This document shows, one piece after another, positions 47,701 through 58,229 of a stretch of 64,000 nucleotides of DNA. Both the position numbers and the translations under genes were made by a program. The notes under the pieces were generated by a model that saw nothing but the letters and a program-made list of their open reading frames with translations, did no database searches and was not told the DNA's origin. Numbering within the stretch: the first letter of the stretch is position 1; every line of letters begins with the position of its first letter. Origin of the DNA: Candidatus Obscuribacter sp. (GTDB taxonomy: Bacteria > Cyanobacteriota > Vampirovibrionia > Obscuribacterales > Obscuribacteraceae); the NCBI GenBank assembly GCA_021772135.1, contig JADYXQ010000036.1, forward strand, positions 1 through 64,000. The letters run 5' to 3'.

Positions 47701-48146
47701 CGGTAGCCCTCAGCACGGGTAGGAACACCAAGGCTGGGTCCGTAAAGAAGCAGCTGTATGCGCACCAGTCGCGGATCGGCCGGTGACACACCTGAAGCCT
47801 GCTGGTAAGTATCAATAGATGAAACACCCCCTTGAGGCTGAACACCGTTGATACCGCCTCTGGTAGCACCGCCGACAAAGGCCTGACAGGCAGGGCAAGA
47901 CATTCCGATTGGCTCAAGCAATATCACTTTGCCGGCAAAAGACGACAGCTTGATTTTCTTGCCCGAGAGATCGCTCAATTCTAATTCGGGATAAACCTGA
48001 TTAACTACAGGAGGCCAGAACGTCTTGTATGTGCGCGCCACCGGAGCTGTTTGAGCTGTCACCGGGCCAGCCGCATAAGTAATTATATGCGGGCTTGTAA
48101 ACAGAGCCAAAATCACAAACACAGTTTTAACATCATTGCTGTTCAT
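47694..48146 (-). CDS. Secreted thioredoxin-fold-like protein, apparently short
   Basis: VYPELELSDLSGKKIKLSSFAGKVILLEPIGMSCPACQAF resembles the N-terminal half of a redoxin; the ORF ends soon afterwards, in the convergent overlap. Confidence 0.5.
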   Translation of the reverse strand: MNSNDVKTVFVILALFTSPHIITYAAGPVTAQTAPVARTYKTFWPPVVNQVYPELELSDLSGKKIKLSSFAGKVILLEPIGMSCPACQAFVGGATRGGINGVQPQGGVSSIDTYQQASGVSPADPRLVRIQLLLYGPSLGVPTRAEGYRQ

Positions 48147-49395
48147 TAAATTTGTCCTCCACCGTCAAAAGTAGTATTACTTCTGGTGGCAAAATTTGGT
48201 ACTTCATAATCGGCCTTATAATTGCGTAGCACTGACTTATAGAAGAAAACAAGTTTGCGCAAGGCAGCCTCAGAGACTGCGCCAGGTCAGAGCGCCTCCA
48301 GATATCCAGGGCCGCTTTGAGATTTTTCTCGGCAACCGGATAATTACCCATTTCTTCGGCTACCCGTCCTTTGTTGTAGAACACATCAGCATAAAAAGGA
48401 TTTTCTTTAGCGACCGTAGGACGCATTGCCTGTTCTGCTTCGGTATAAGCCTGGTCTGCAGCTTTAAGCTGTCCAAGACAGCGCAAACATTCAGCCCGGT
48501 AGTAATTGCAGTCACCTACAGTGGCGCTATTTCCACCGAGGACGGCCTGCGCCAGAATTTTTACTGGAGTACTGAGATTCAAGCACTGTTGATACTGCCC
48601 CTGACACCAGTACTGCCAGGCTGCTGCGTGCAGGCCAAAAGCAAAGAACAAATAGAATGCGGCACAGAGCACATCGGCGCGGAAGTGCAGAGCAGCAGAA
48701 ACTTTTGGCACGGTCAGCCCGGGCAACGCAAATTGAGAATCACCAATCTCATCACTTGCGCAAACGAGGCCAATGGTGGTCATCATTTTCTGCAAAGCGG
48801 GTAGGTAAAAATGCCGCGTCAATATGGTGGCTGCCACACTTAAAATGATAGGCATCGCTACCGCCAAAACCAGAGAAGAAAAGAGCAAAATCGGATGCGG
48901 CAGCAAGTAAGCCGCAGCCAGATAGCCAAGAAAGATTAGAAGAATAGCCATGGGAGGACAATTTATCGTCTCCATCACCGGCCCCAAAATTTTGGTCTCT
49001 ATAATCACCGTGGTACCGCCCTGCGGCGCGATTTGCACCAAGCCGTCCAAACTGGCTGAGCTCGAAAAAGTAAATTGCCTGTCTGATTGAGGCACCACAA
49101 GCTGGTTTAAATGATACAGCGGTGCAAGCGGATCGATTTTTTTGCGCTGGCCCGCCAATGCTCTGTCTACCTGACTAGCAATTAACTTTTCACTTTCGTC
49201 GACCTTATTTAACTCTGAATCACCAGGTTGAAGATCCTGCCTGAGAGCCGGCTTCTCAATGCCTAAGGGCACAGACGGCTCAGTTACAAGGTCTGTTTTA
49301 AGTTCAACACTGGAAGGCTCGGTGCGAAGAGGGATCTTTTCTTCTTTTTTCTTCTCTGACGACTGGAATTTAAAACTAGGAAAGATCTTTGTCAT
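48133..49395 (-). CDS. Membrane protein with C-terminal TPR-like region
   Basis: Two hydrophobic segments and TPR-like C-terminus (DVFYNKGRVAEEMGNYPVAEKNLKAALDIW). Confidence 0.65.
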   Translation of the reverse strand: MTKIFPSFKFQSSEKKKEEKIPLRTEPSSVELKTDLVTEPSVPLGIEKPALRQDLQPGDSELNKVDESEKLIASQVDRALAGQRKKIDPLAPLYHLNQLVVPQSDRQFTFSSSASLDGLVQIAPQGGTTVIIETKILGPVMETINCPPMAILLIFLGYLAAAYLLPHPILLFSSLVLAVAMPIILSVAATILTRHFYLPALQKMMTTIGLVCASDEIGDSQFALPGLTVPKVSAALHFRADVLCAAFYLFFAFGLHAAAWQYWCQGQYQQCLNLSTPVKILAQAVLGGNSATVGDCNYYRAECLRCLGQLKAADQAYTEAEQAMRPTVAKENPFYADVFYNKGRVAEEMGNYPVAEKNLKAALDIWRRSDLAQSLRLPCANLFSSISQCYAIIRPIMKYQILPPEVILLLTVEDKFNEQQ

Positions 49396-52300
49396 AGTCG
49401 TCTTTTAACCTGGCCAGGGCGTCTTTGTATTCGCTTATTGTCTCGGCCAGTTTAATCATATGCTCTGCCCCTTTAAGATCTCGTCTAGCAAAAGCTTCTG
49501 AGCCCTTTGAGGAAATTATTTCAAGTTCTTTTTCAAAAGCTGAAATCACACGTCCAATTTCAGATTTGATCGAATGCTGGTTGGCCGCCACTATATTTGG
49601 TGCGAGGTCGCCTAGAGATATGGAGATCGGTTCAAAGTCTGGCATAGAAGGAGGGCTCGATAACGGTGCTTGCTCGGGCCCGCGCCAGTGCGCGGCGCCT
49701 TCTGTAACAGTTTCAGCAGCTTCGACAATTGCCATTTCTTCTTGTAGCTGTTGAATCGACTCAAAAGTCTCTTCTTGCAATTCGGCAAGATCGGCCAGTT
49801 CGTCTTGGAGCTCGTTAGGGAGCTGCTCTTCAACTAGAGAATCTTCGTGTATTGAATCTGTTGAATCATCTATTGATTCTTCAATCGATTGATTGCCATG
49901 GGCATTCTCGTCAGCTTCAGAATTATCTAAATTCTCACCGCTATCTTCAGCTTCCTGATCATGCCTTTCGGTTTCGTGAGGCAGAGGTTCTGCGGTGCCA
50001 GGCGCATCTTGTTCCGGTGCGTGTTCCTGTGCTTGTTCTGATACGCCCTCAACTTCCATTGGCGGAGGTTCGATAGAGGCGTGATGTTCGGCGCCCAATT
50101 CTTCATCGAGCTGAACAGCCAAATCTACGACAGGTTCTATAGTGATGCCGGCTTCCCAGTCTTCGATTTCTTCGGCAAGAGCGTCTGAAAGCACGTCGGC
50201 TACATCAAAGTCTGGAACATCGTCTTTATTAAACTCAGGGGCTAGCGGCACACTTTGACTAGCAATAGAGAACGCAATTCTATCAACGCTCAAAGATCCG
50301 CTGGACGACGCCGGCAAACTTGGTGGTAAAGGAGCAGGCGGCGGTGAAATCATGTTTTGATTGTCGGCGGCAGTGCCTTGAACCTCTCCACGATTACCGA
50401 TTTGATTATTATCAGTGGGCGCCACTGACCACGGTGAGTCGTTACGGGGGGCTGGTCCTGGTAGGGGTTGTTGCGGTGCACTGGCCTGGGTAGACGCGCC
50501 AGGAGGAATATCAGGACGAGCTAAAGCAGGAAAAGACTGCGGCCGCTGAGGAGGCAAGTGCTGCGGACGAGTTGTTAAATCATTGTTGCTCGCTGGTGGC
50601 GCATGTGGTGCAGGTGGCGTGACCGAGGGTTGAGCAGGAGCTGGAGCTGGACTAGGAGCAGATTGTCTTTGAGGGTGACCAGTTATTTGTACAGGCCCCC
50701 AGCTTTGCGATGCTGGATCGGCTGGCTGAGGCTGAGAATTCTGAAGTTTGGCCAGAGGTACAATCTGCGGCAGGGGCGGAATTTGAGCCCCAGGCATTTG
50801 TGATAATTTGGCTGACGCTTCAGCAGAAAATCCTAAATTGGCCGGCATATCGGCAAAAAGACCACTGGGAAACGATACCGGTGGCAATTGATTAGGGTCT
50901 TTCGGAGCTTGACCTTCTGGAATCTTCTCAATCGGTACGAAATTCCAATCATCGCTGCTGGCCTTTGCTTGCGGTGCCGGCGGCGCTTGAAACTGTGGAG
51001 GTTGCTGAGGCTGTGGTGCTTGTTGAGGCGCTTGTTGCTGAGGCTGCTGCGAAGGCAGTTGTTGTTGCGGCTGTGGCTGCTGATATTGGACTGGGAGCTG
51101 TGGTGGCACTTGTGGTGCTGCCGCCCTGAAAGGCTGGCTGAAAGCATTAGTTGGCGGCTCGGCACCCATGTTGGCCGAAGAAGTGCTCGACGGTACACTA
51201 CGCCAACCATCGTTACCTGGACCTACCGGGGGTTTCGAAAACTGCGGTGTTGATGCAGGCTGAGCAGGTTGAGCAGGTTGAGCAGGCTGAGAGGGCTGCG
51301 GAGTCTGGTTTAACGGATTAGCTTGATTGCCCGATGACTGACGCACTATCGGCTTCCAATCATCACTGTCGTCAGCTTTCTGATTAACTGCATTCTGGTT
51401 GACCGAAGTGTTTGTGCTCTGATATGGGTTAGGCTGTGGATATCGCTGATCGCTTTGCCCGTGATTAGCGGGGCCGGTAGAAGAATTTGCCGAATCGCTG
51501 GAGAAATGTTGCTTGTACCGTTCTGAATAGTTGATGTCACCGCCCATCATGCTGGGTCCAGGTGCCATAAACTCGGTAGTCTGCGGGCGCCCAGGAACTG
51601 ACTCTTCAACAGGTGCAGCAAAGAGGTCAATGGGCTGAGTGGGGGGCACGTCATCTTGCGCTACTTGCACAAGACTGTCGAGACAGGCACGGAATGCTAC
51701 ATCCATGTCTGAACTCTTCAATATTTGTTCAGCCACAGTCCAGTACATCATCGAACCGTCGAAATATGGTGCCATATCAAGAATGGCCATAAAACTTGCT
51801 GGGTTGGAATTAAAAGTCAGCAATTTGTCGGCAGGAATTATGTGAGCGGTAATGCCTTCGTAGCTACCGCGCACGACTAAAGTCCAATATCTAGTCGAAA
51901 TGCGCCCGCTGAACACAGAGATAAATTGCGCACCCTGGTGCCATGAGCCAACATTCTCGCGAGCGATGCTGGGACGAATCCAGGTCAGTTCGAGGTCTGA
52001 CGCGGCCGCTACCTGGTTAAACTCATAAGCCAGATTCTGAAAATGGTCGAACATGCGGTCGACAACACCGATCATCGCTTCGTGTTGTGCGTTCATGCGG
52101 GCTTTTTCAGCAGCTTCCATAGCTACTCGATTAGCGGCTGCCGGCACGTTAATGTTGCCTGAACTTGGCAGCGCCGGTTTACTGGTTCCAGCCAGCTTGG
52201 CCTTCCAGACATCACTGAGCTGTTCGTCCAGACTCACCGATTTATCGGGGATTTTTAAAAACTCTGGGCCGGCATTACGTACAGCTTGTTCTCTCGCCTG

Positions 52301-52534
52301 CTGGTCGAGTGAAGCCTGCTGAGCGGCTTTGAAAATCTCGGCTTCCAGCTGCTCTTCACTGGTTATTTGAGGCTCGCCATCAAGCTCCCCAGCTTCTTGC
52401 AAAGCTTTAGCTGCGGCTTCAGCCGAGAGTGCTTTTAGCTTTGTCCTAGTGGCACGGGCCTTCTTGGTTGTTTCCTTGCCGCCTTCATTTGGCTTGGAAC
52501 CACCTTTTCCACCCTTGCCGTTCTTTGGCCACAT
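49376..52534 (-). CDS. Large P/Q-rich, acidic low-complexity protein with N-terminal folded region
   Basis: One ~1,050-aa frame; N-terminal globular segment, then Pro/Gln tracts (QQPQPQQQLPSQQPQQQAPQQAPQPQQPP), then an E/D-rich region. Confidence 0.72.
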   Translation of the reverse strand: MWPKNGKGGKGGSKPNEGGKETTKKARATRTKLKALSAEAAAKALQEAGELDGEPQITSEEQLEAEIFKAAQQASLDQQAREQAVRNAGPEFLKIPDKSVSLDEQLSDVWKAKLAGTSKPALPSSGNINVPAAANRVAMEAAEKARMNAQHEAMIGVVDRMFDHFQNLAYEFNQVAAASDLELTWIRPSIARENVGSWHQGAQFISVFSGRISTRYWTLVVRGSYEGITAHIIPADKLLTFNSNPASFMAILDMAPYFDGSMMYWTVAEQILKSSDMDVAFRACLDSLVQVAQDDVPPTQPIDLFAAPVEESVPGRPQTTEFMAPGPSMMGGDINYSERYKQHFSSDSANSSTGPANHGQSDQRYPQPNPYQSTNTSVNQNAVNQKADDSDDWKPIVRQSSGNQANPLNQTPQPSQPAQPAQPAQPASTPQFSKPPVGPGNDGWRSVPSSTSSANMGAEPPTNAFSQPFRAAAPQVPPQLPVQYQQPQPQQQLPSQQPQQQAPQQAPQPQQPPQFQAPPAPQAKASSDDWNFVPIEKIPEGQAPKDPNQLPPVSFPSGLFADMPANLGFSAEASAKLSQMPGAQIPPLPQIVPLAKLQNSQPQPADPASQSWGPVQITGHPQRQSAPSPAPAPAQPSVTPPAPHAPPASNNDLTTRPQHLPPQRPQSFPALARPDIPPGASTQASAPQQPLPGPAPRNDSPWSVAPTDNNQIGNRGEVQGTAADNQNMISPPPAPLPPSLPASSSGSLSVDRIAFSIASQSVPLAPEFNKDDVPDFDVADVLSDALAEEIEDWEAGITIEPVVDLAVQLDEELGAEHHASIEPPPMEVEGVSEQAQEHAPEQDAPGTAEPLPHETERHDQEAEDSGENLDNSEADENAHGNQSIEESIDDSTDSIHEDSLVEEQLPNELQDELADLAELQEETFESIQQLQEEMAIVEAAETVTEGAAHWRGPEQAPLSSPPSMPDFEPISISLGDLAPNIVAANQHSIKSEIGRVISAFEKELEIISSKGSEAFARRDLKGAEHMIKLAETISEYKDALARLKDDYDKDLS

Positions 52535-52718
52535 AGAATTTACCAGCCTCCTGGCGCGACATCGAGCACGCTCTACAATCATCTACCCCCCGCTAAAAGA
52601 GGCAAAACACGACCCACAGGCTGTGTGAGAGAAATTTGTAAATTAATGCGGCAAGAAGCGGCAATTTCTCAAAGAGATTGTTAGAACTGAAGGAATGTCC
52701 CGTCAACCAGGCTAATAT

Positions 52719-55694
52719 ATGGCTATAGTTTCTATAAAGAAGAAGATGTTAAGCGAGATCAAGCGCAACGGCTCTCACATGCACGACTATATTGTTGTTC
52801 GTGGGGCCAGGCAACATAACCTGAAGAATATCGACGTCAAAATTCCGCGTGGCCAGCTAGTGGTCATTACCGGGGTGAGCGGTTCAGGAAAATCATCGCT
52901 GGCATTCGACACAATTTTCGCAGAAGGGCAAAGACGCTATGTCGAGTCGCTCTCTGCATATGCCAGACAATTTCTTGGCCAGCTTGATAAACCGGATGTA
53001 GACGGAATTGACGGCCTATCGCCGGCTATTTCCATCGACCAGAAATCAACCAGTCATAATCCCCGATCGACTGTCGGTACTGTTACTGAAATTTACGATT
53101 ATTTGCGCTTGCTTTTCGCGCGCACGGGTACACCACATTGTCCTCAATGCGATCGACTAATCAATCCCCAGACTATCGACCAGATTGTCGATCAAGTGCT
53201 GGAGATGCCCGACGGTACCAGAATTCAAATTTTGGCCCCACTGGTCTCCGGTAAGAAAGGCGAGTATCAAGCTCTCTTTACTGAATTGCGTAAAGAAGGC
53301 TTTGTTCGCGCCCGCATTGATGGCGAAGTTGTGGAGCTAGAAGACGAAATTAAGCTCGATAAAAATAAAAAACACTCAATCGAACTGGTCATCGATCGTC
53401 TGGTGATTAAAAAAGGCATTCAGTCAAGATTGGCAGACAGCCTATCTCTTGGTCTCAAGTGGGGCAAGTCAAACGTACTGGTTGATATTGTCGGCGGTGC
53501 TAAAGGCGAAGGCAAACCTGATAGCAAATCTGATAGAAAGTCAGACGATAAAAACGACGATGCGCCAAAAGAAATGCTCTTTTCAGAAAATTTTGCTTGT
53601 GCTGCTTGCGGTATCAGTTTCGCTGAAATATCACCGCGTATATTCTCGTTTAATAGCCCATATGGCGCTTGCGAAGACTGTCACGGGCTTGGTTGCAGCT
53701 TTGAAGTGGATCCCGCACTAGTTGTACCAGACCAGAAAAAATCGTTAAAAGAAGGTGCGATTTATCCCTGGTCTAAAACCAATAACCCTTATTATGATCA
53801 GCTGGTCGCATCTGTGGCCAAACACTACAAATTTTCCACCACAGTGCCTTTTGCTACCCTGACCAAAGCGCAGCAAGGAATAATTTTGTACGGCTCAGGC
53901 GTGGACCGCATCAAATTAGGCCACGACTCATTTGACGGCAAAGAGTTCTGGGAATATAAAAAGGTTTTTGAAGGCGTAATCAATAATCTCAAACGTCGCC
54001 ATGAAGAATCAAATTCTGATCGCATACGCAACGATATTGAAAATTATATGACTCAAATGACTTGTGGCAGCTGCAAGGGTGCCAGACTCAAACCGGAGAG
54101 CTTAGCGGTCAAAGTCGGCTCCCAGTCTATCGCTGTCATCAGCAACATGTCGGTAGAAAAAGCAATTTATTTCTTTGCCAACTTGCCCGACAAACTAACA
54201 GCACGTCACAAAACAATTGCGCACCAGGTTTTAATCGAAATCAATGCTCGCCTGAAATTTTTAAATGACGTCGGTCTTTCTTATCTCACACTCGACCGAC
54301 AAGCGGGCACTCTATCAGGCGGAGAAGCCCAGCGCATCAGGCTCGCCACCCAAATCGGATCAGGTCTATCTGGCGTGCTTTACGTTCTCGACGAACCTTC
54401 GATCGGCTTGCACCAGCGCGACAATTCGAGACTGATTGAAACACTCAAGCATCTGCGCGACCTGGGCAACACTTTGCTTGTGGTTGAACATGATGAAGAC
54501 ACCATTCGCGAAGCCGACTGGCTGATTGATATCGGCCCAGGAGCCGGTGTTCATGGCGGTGAGCTGGTGGCCGAAGGTCAGTTGCCCGCTATTTTAAATT
54601 CTTTGCGTTCGTCAACCGGTGCTTATTTAAGCGGCCGAAAAAATATTCTGGTGCCGAAAAAACGTCGCCAGGGCAATGGTCACAAACTCACCATTGAAGG
54701 CGCCACACTGAATAATTTGCAAGACATCACCGTAGATATTCCTCTGGGCAAATTCGTTGCTGTCACCGGCGTGAGTGGTTCTGGTAAATCGACTTTAGTA
54801 AACGATCTTCTTTATCAACATCTGCGCCATTATTTTGGCGGCACCGTGCCTGCACCTAAAGGCGTAAAAGCAGTAAAAGGCGTCAAAGAATTAGACAAAG
54901 TAATCGACATCGATCAGTCGCCAATTGGCCGCACACCAAGATCCAACCCGGCAACTTATACCGGATTATTCGATATTGTGCGCGAAGTATTTTCTATGAC
55001 CAATGAAGCGAAAGCACGCGGATATCTGCCCGGTCGCTTCAGTTTCAACGTCAAAGGTGGCCGCTGCGAAGCCTGTCACGGCGAGGGTATGAACGAGATT
55101 GAAATGAATTTCTTGCCTTCAGTTTTTGTCACCTGTGACGTTTGCAAAGGTGCTCGCTATAACCGTGAAACTCTGGAAGTAAAATTTAAAGGCAAATCAA
55201 TCGGTGAAGTGCTTGAGATGACCGTTGAAGACGGCCTCAAATTCTTTGAAAATATTCCCAAAGCGCAGACCAAATTAGCCACACTTATGGAAGTAGGTCT
55301 CGATTACGTCAAACTTGGCCAACCTGCCACCACATTGTCAGGCGGCGAAGCGCAACGTGTAAAACTGGCAGAGCAACTGAGCAAACGTTCTACAGGAAAA
55401 ACAATTTATATATTGGACGAGCCCACCACAGGCTTATCTTTCCATGATGTCGACAAACTTTTGCATGTGCTCAACCGACTGGCTGACTCAGGCAACACTG
55501 TGCTCATCATTGAGCACAATCTCGATGTTATCAAACAGGCAGACTGGGTTATCGACCTCGGACCAGAGGGCGGTGACAAAGGTGGAACGGTGATTGCCGT
55601 CGGCACCCCCGAAGAAATTGCCGCTAAGAAGCACTCGTACACAGGGGATTATCTCAAGCGCTTTCTCGAGCAAAAAACCAGCCTTGTCAAATAG
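52719..55694 (+). CDS. uvrA: Excinuclease ABC subunit A
   Basis: [65 protein letters not shown] signatures [12 protein letters not shown] and [12 protein letters not shown]. The start may be at MHDYIVV. Confidence 0.98.
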   Translation: MAIVSIKKKMLSEIKRNGSHMHDYIVVRGARQHNLKNIDVKIPRGQLVVITGVSGSGKSSLAFDTIFAEGQRRYVESLSAYARQFLGQLDKPDVDGIDGLSPAISIDQKSTSHNPRSTVGTVTEIYDYLRLLFARTGTPHCPQCDRLINPQTIDQIVDQVLEMPDGTRIQILAPLVSGKKGEYQALFTELRKEGFVRARIDGEVVELEDEIKLDKNKKHSIELVIDRLVIKKGIQSRLADSLSLGLKWGKSNVLVDIVGGAKGEGKPDSKSDRKSDDKNDDAPKEMLFSENFACAACGISFAEISPRIFSFNSPYGACEDCHGLGCSFEVDPALVVPDQKKSLKEGAIYPWSKTNNPYYDQLVASVAKHYKFSTTVPFATLTKAQQGIILYGSGVDRIKLGHDSFDGKEFWEYKKVFEGVINNLKRRHEESNSDRIRNDIENYMTQMTCGSCKGARLKPESLAVKVGSQSIAVISNMSVEKAIYFFANLPDKLTARHKTIAHQVLIEINARLKFLNDVGLSYLTLDRQAGTLSGGEAQRIRLATQIGSGLSGVLYVLDEPSIGLHQRDNSRLIETLKHLRDLGNTLLVVEHDEDTIREADWLIDIGPGAGVHGGELVAEGQLPAILNSLRSSTGAYLSGRKNILVPKKRRQGNGHKLTIEGATLNNLQDITVDIPLGKFVAVTGVSGSGKSTLVNDLLYQHLRHYFGGTVPAPKGVKAVKGVKELDKVIDIDQSPIGRTPRSNPATYTGLFDIVREVFSMTNEAKARGYLPGRFSFNVKGGRCEACHGEGMNEIEMNFLPSVFVTCDVCKGARYNRETLEVKFKGKSIGEVLEMTVEDGLKFFENIPKAQTKLATLMEVGLDYVKLGQPATTLSGGEAQRVKLAEQLSKRSTGKTIYILDEPTTGLSFHDVDKLLHVLNRLADSGNTVLIIEHNLDVIKQADWVIDLGPEGGDKGGTVIAVGTPEEIAAKKHSYTGDYLKRFLEQKTSLVK

Positions 55695-55750
55695 TATTTA
55701 TCAGCTCAATAATAGTCATGAGGCAGGCTGCCTTAGGGTATGATTCTAAG

Positions 55751-56257
55751 ATGAACAGCGCCAAGAAAACTCCGGACAATCTGGGTAAAAGCGAAGAAAA
55801 ATTGCCTGGCAATGAAATTGGGCCTGATCCAGTTTTTGACAGCTTGCGCAAACGTGGCCATCGCATCACATCTCAGCGCGAGACCATTCTGCAGATTTTC
55901 AAAGAGCAGCCCCACGGAGAGCATCTTTCGGCTGAAGAACTGCATGCCCGGCTGCTTGAGCGTGGTTCAAACGTATCGTTGGCCACAGCTTATCGCACGC
56001 TCAAATTGCTGTCTTCACTGGGCCTGCTGCGAGAATTAGACTTTGCCGAAGGTCATAAACACTATGAACTGAAGCAAGATACTTTGCCGCACCAGCATAT
56101 TATCTGCACCGGCTGCAATTTGACGCTTGAATTCGAAGACTATTTTCTTGAAGAAGCAGGGCAGAAAATCGGCTCTCGTTATAACTTCGAAGTAATCGAC
56201 GCTCAATTCAAAATTTTCGGCCTTTGTCCTAATTGCAAACTGAAAAGGCGGGCTTGA
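55751..56257 (+). CDS. Fur-family transcriptional regulator
   Basis: GHRITSQRETILQIFKEQPHGEHLSAEELHARLLERGSNVSLATAYRTLKLLSSLGLLRELDF; PHQHIICTGCNLTLEFED. Confidence 0.93.
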   Translation: MNSAKKTPDNLGKSEEKLPGNEIGPDPVFDSLRKRGHRITSQRETILQIFKEQPHGEHLSAEELHARLLERGSNVSLATAYRTLKLLSSLGLLRELDFAEGHKHYELKQDTLPHQHIICTGCNLTLEFEDYFLEEAGQKIGSRYNFEVIDAQFKIFGLCPNCKLKRRA

Positions 56258-56499
56258 TGACTCTTGCCGACGCTACTGAGGGCAACACTTTTCGCATCAA
56301 AGCCACGGACGGCGACGATGTTACTGTACAAGCCCAGCGATTCGGCATTGCCGCCGGTGCCGTCGTCAATATTGAGAAGAATATTCCCGGTGGGCCGGTG
56401 ATAGTTAGCCGCAATCAGATGGAATTAGCGGTTGGTCGCCAGTTGGCACTCAAAATCGAAATCGAATTGTCCGCTGCCAGTCAGCCCGTCGAGGGTTAG
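56257..56499 (+). CDS. FeoA-like small protein
   Basis: MTLADATEGNTFRIKATDGDDVTVQAQRFGIAAGAVVNIEKNIPGGPVIVSRNQMELAVGRQLALKIEI; ATGA overlap with the Fur gene stop. Confidence 0.7.
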   Translation: MTLADATEGNTFRIKATDGDDVTVQAQRFGIAAGAVVNIEKNIPGGPVIVSRNQMELAVGRQLALKIEIELSAASQPVEG

Positions 56500-56502
56500 G
56501 CC

Positions 56503-56871
56503 GTGGATATTCCTTTTAAAGTTGAAGGCCTGGAACCCAAGGATATCAAGGCGAAATCAGAAGCTGAGCGCCTGCTCTGCCCCAATTGTACTTTTCAGCT
56601 TGAACTCACATCTTCAAGCGCTGCCAAAATTTGCTGCCCCCGGTGCAATACCTGGATCGACATCGATCCATCGTGCTTCGGCAGCTGCATAAAATGCCAC
56701 AAGACCAGGCAAGGCGATGACAGCGCCTGCTCTACCCCTTCATTAGCAAATTCCAAGGAAGCAAACGAGATATCGCCGCTTGTAAAGGGAAGAGTTAATC
56801 ATAGAACTTTCTTTGCAAAGTTCAGCGCCTTTATAGAACAGGCGCGTGGCTACCTGTCGGAAAAAAAGTAA
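56503..56871 (+). CDS. Multi-zinc-ribbon small protein
   Basis: CPNC...CCPRC...CIKC cysteine pairs; GTG start 3 nt after the FeoA stop. Confidence 0.55.
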   Translation: MDIPFKVEGLEPKDIKAKSEAERLLCPNCTFQLELTSSSAAKICCPRCNTWIDIDPSCFGSCIKCHKTRQGDDSACSTPSLANSKEANEISPLVKGRVNHRTFFAKFSAFIEQARGYLSEKK

Positions 56872-56978
56872 CCTGAATTAAATTGGACTCCATCACTGCA
56901 AAGCCCATGATTACCAGTTCGCTAGAGTTTTCCTGTAGTATTAAAAGGTAAGAGGACACAAGAGCTTTAGATGGAATC

Positions 56979-58226
56979 ATGGCAAAGATAAATCCCTGGA
57001 AAGTGACAGGGTACAAAGGGGGACAGAACGTTGTTTGCATTGTAAAAGGTGCAGAACAAGGTGGCTACGAAGTTGTCATCAAAAAAGACAATCTCCCCGG
57101 CTTTATCAAAACTATCGAAACCTTAAAACCAGGCTCTGAAATCCTAGCCAAGTTTGTATGCGTACACAAAGATCGCGTGCTTTTAAGCCCAATTTTCCAA
57201 GAGGGGCGCGGTGTACCAGGCCAGAGCGTCGGCGGCAGTGTTAACTGGCAAGAACACAATTTAGACGATTTAGACGTAGCCTACGAGCAAAAATCGCAAG
57301 AAATGCGCGCCTATCGCGGCGTCGATGAAACTGGCAGCAATCCTCCGGTTCAGCCGCACAACATGGGCAGCCCACCGATAATACCGCAGCAGGGAAATCA
57401 AGCTTACGCTCCGCCCGACCAGCAACAATATGCTCCGCCTCAGGACCAACAATATCAATCAGGCAGTCAGCAGCCTATCAGTGAAGAACAATGGCAGGCG
57501 TCAAATGAACACACGCCCACTAAACGTTTTCGTTTGCGACGTGCCATCGATCTAGTGATGCCACCACCAGATGAAGAAAGTCTGGAAAGTCTCAAGACCT
57601 TCAAAATTTCTGACTATGACCTTGAATGGTTAATTACTGATGTGGAAGGCGGCATGCGCACCGGCTGTCTTAAGGCCACTTCCGAATCAAAACTTTCTCG
57701 TGCTGCTATTCTGCTTTATAAAGGACGAGCAGTTGGATGCATTTACGGATGCAAGTCAAATCCAGATGCAAAAGCTACTGAAGAATCGCTCACGCTCACA
57801 CTTTCTGATCTCGAAGCATCAGACACCATGGTGACGATGTACGATTTGCCCGATGAAGCCACACTGGCTATGTCGGCTCTCTTCCTCGGTTATACGCTGC
57901 CAAGAGAAGACAATATGGACAGCCGTTCATACTTCGACTATGTGATGAATTCATTCGTCTCTAATGCCAGCACCGCATGTGTTGTACTGACTGTTCCCTC
58001 AACCAAATCAACTTATTTGATTTTTGTGGGTAAAGGAAAATTTGGTGGTGCCTTCTTCGTCGAAGAACAACAGTTCACCAAAGATCGCAATGCCATTTAT
58101 CAATTGTTCGAATCGGACGCCAATGCCCAGGTGGAGGTCAGTCTGCTCAGCGCTGATGCTACCGCTCCTGGTGTGCGTTTTGGTTATAGTTTGACCATGG
58201 CAAGAAAATCGCGGCCAGCTTTTTAA
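56979..58226 (+). CDS. Hypothetical protein with N-terminal S1-like KDNLPGF domain
   Basis: VTGYKGGQNVVCIVKGAEQGGYEVVIKKDNLPGFIKTIETLKPGSEILAKFVCVHKDRVLLSPIFQ; P/Q linker; folded C-terminal domain. Confidence 0.65.
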   Translation: MAKINPWKVTGYKGGQNVVCIVKGAEQGGYEVVIKKDNLPGFIKTIETLKPGSEILAKFVCVHKDRVLLSPIFQEGRGVPGQSVGGSVNWQEHNLDDLDVAYEQKSQEMRAYRGVDETGSNPPVQPHNMGSPPIIPQQGNQAYAPPDQQQYAPPQDQQYQSGSQQPISEEQWQASNEHTPTKRFRLRRAIDLVMPPPDEESLESLKTFKISDYDLEWLITDVEGGMRTGCLKATSESKLSRAAILLYKGRAVGCIYGCKSNPDAKATEESLTLTLSDLEASDTMVTMYDLPDEATLAMSALFLGYTLPREDNMDSRSYFDYVMNSFVSNASTACVVLTVPSTKSTYLIFVGKGKFGGAFFVEEQQFTKDRNAIYQLFESDANAQVEVSLLSADATAPGVRFGYSLTMARKSRPAF

Positions 58227-58229
58227 CCG

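Noticed and set aside
48196-48804. 202-aa plus-strand ORF opposite the 48133 membrane protein
   Set aside because: No domain, and the opposite strand has a coherent TM/TPR protein.
50888-51253. Leu/Arg-rich ORFs opposite the P/Q-rich protein
   Set aside because: Direct consequence of the CAG/CCN-rich repeats being read on the other strand.
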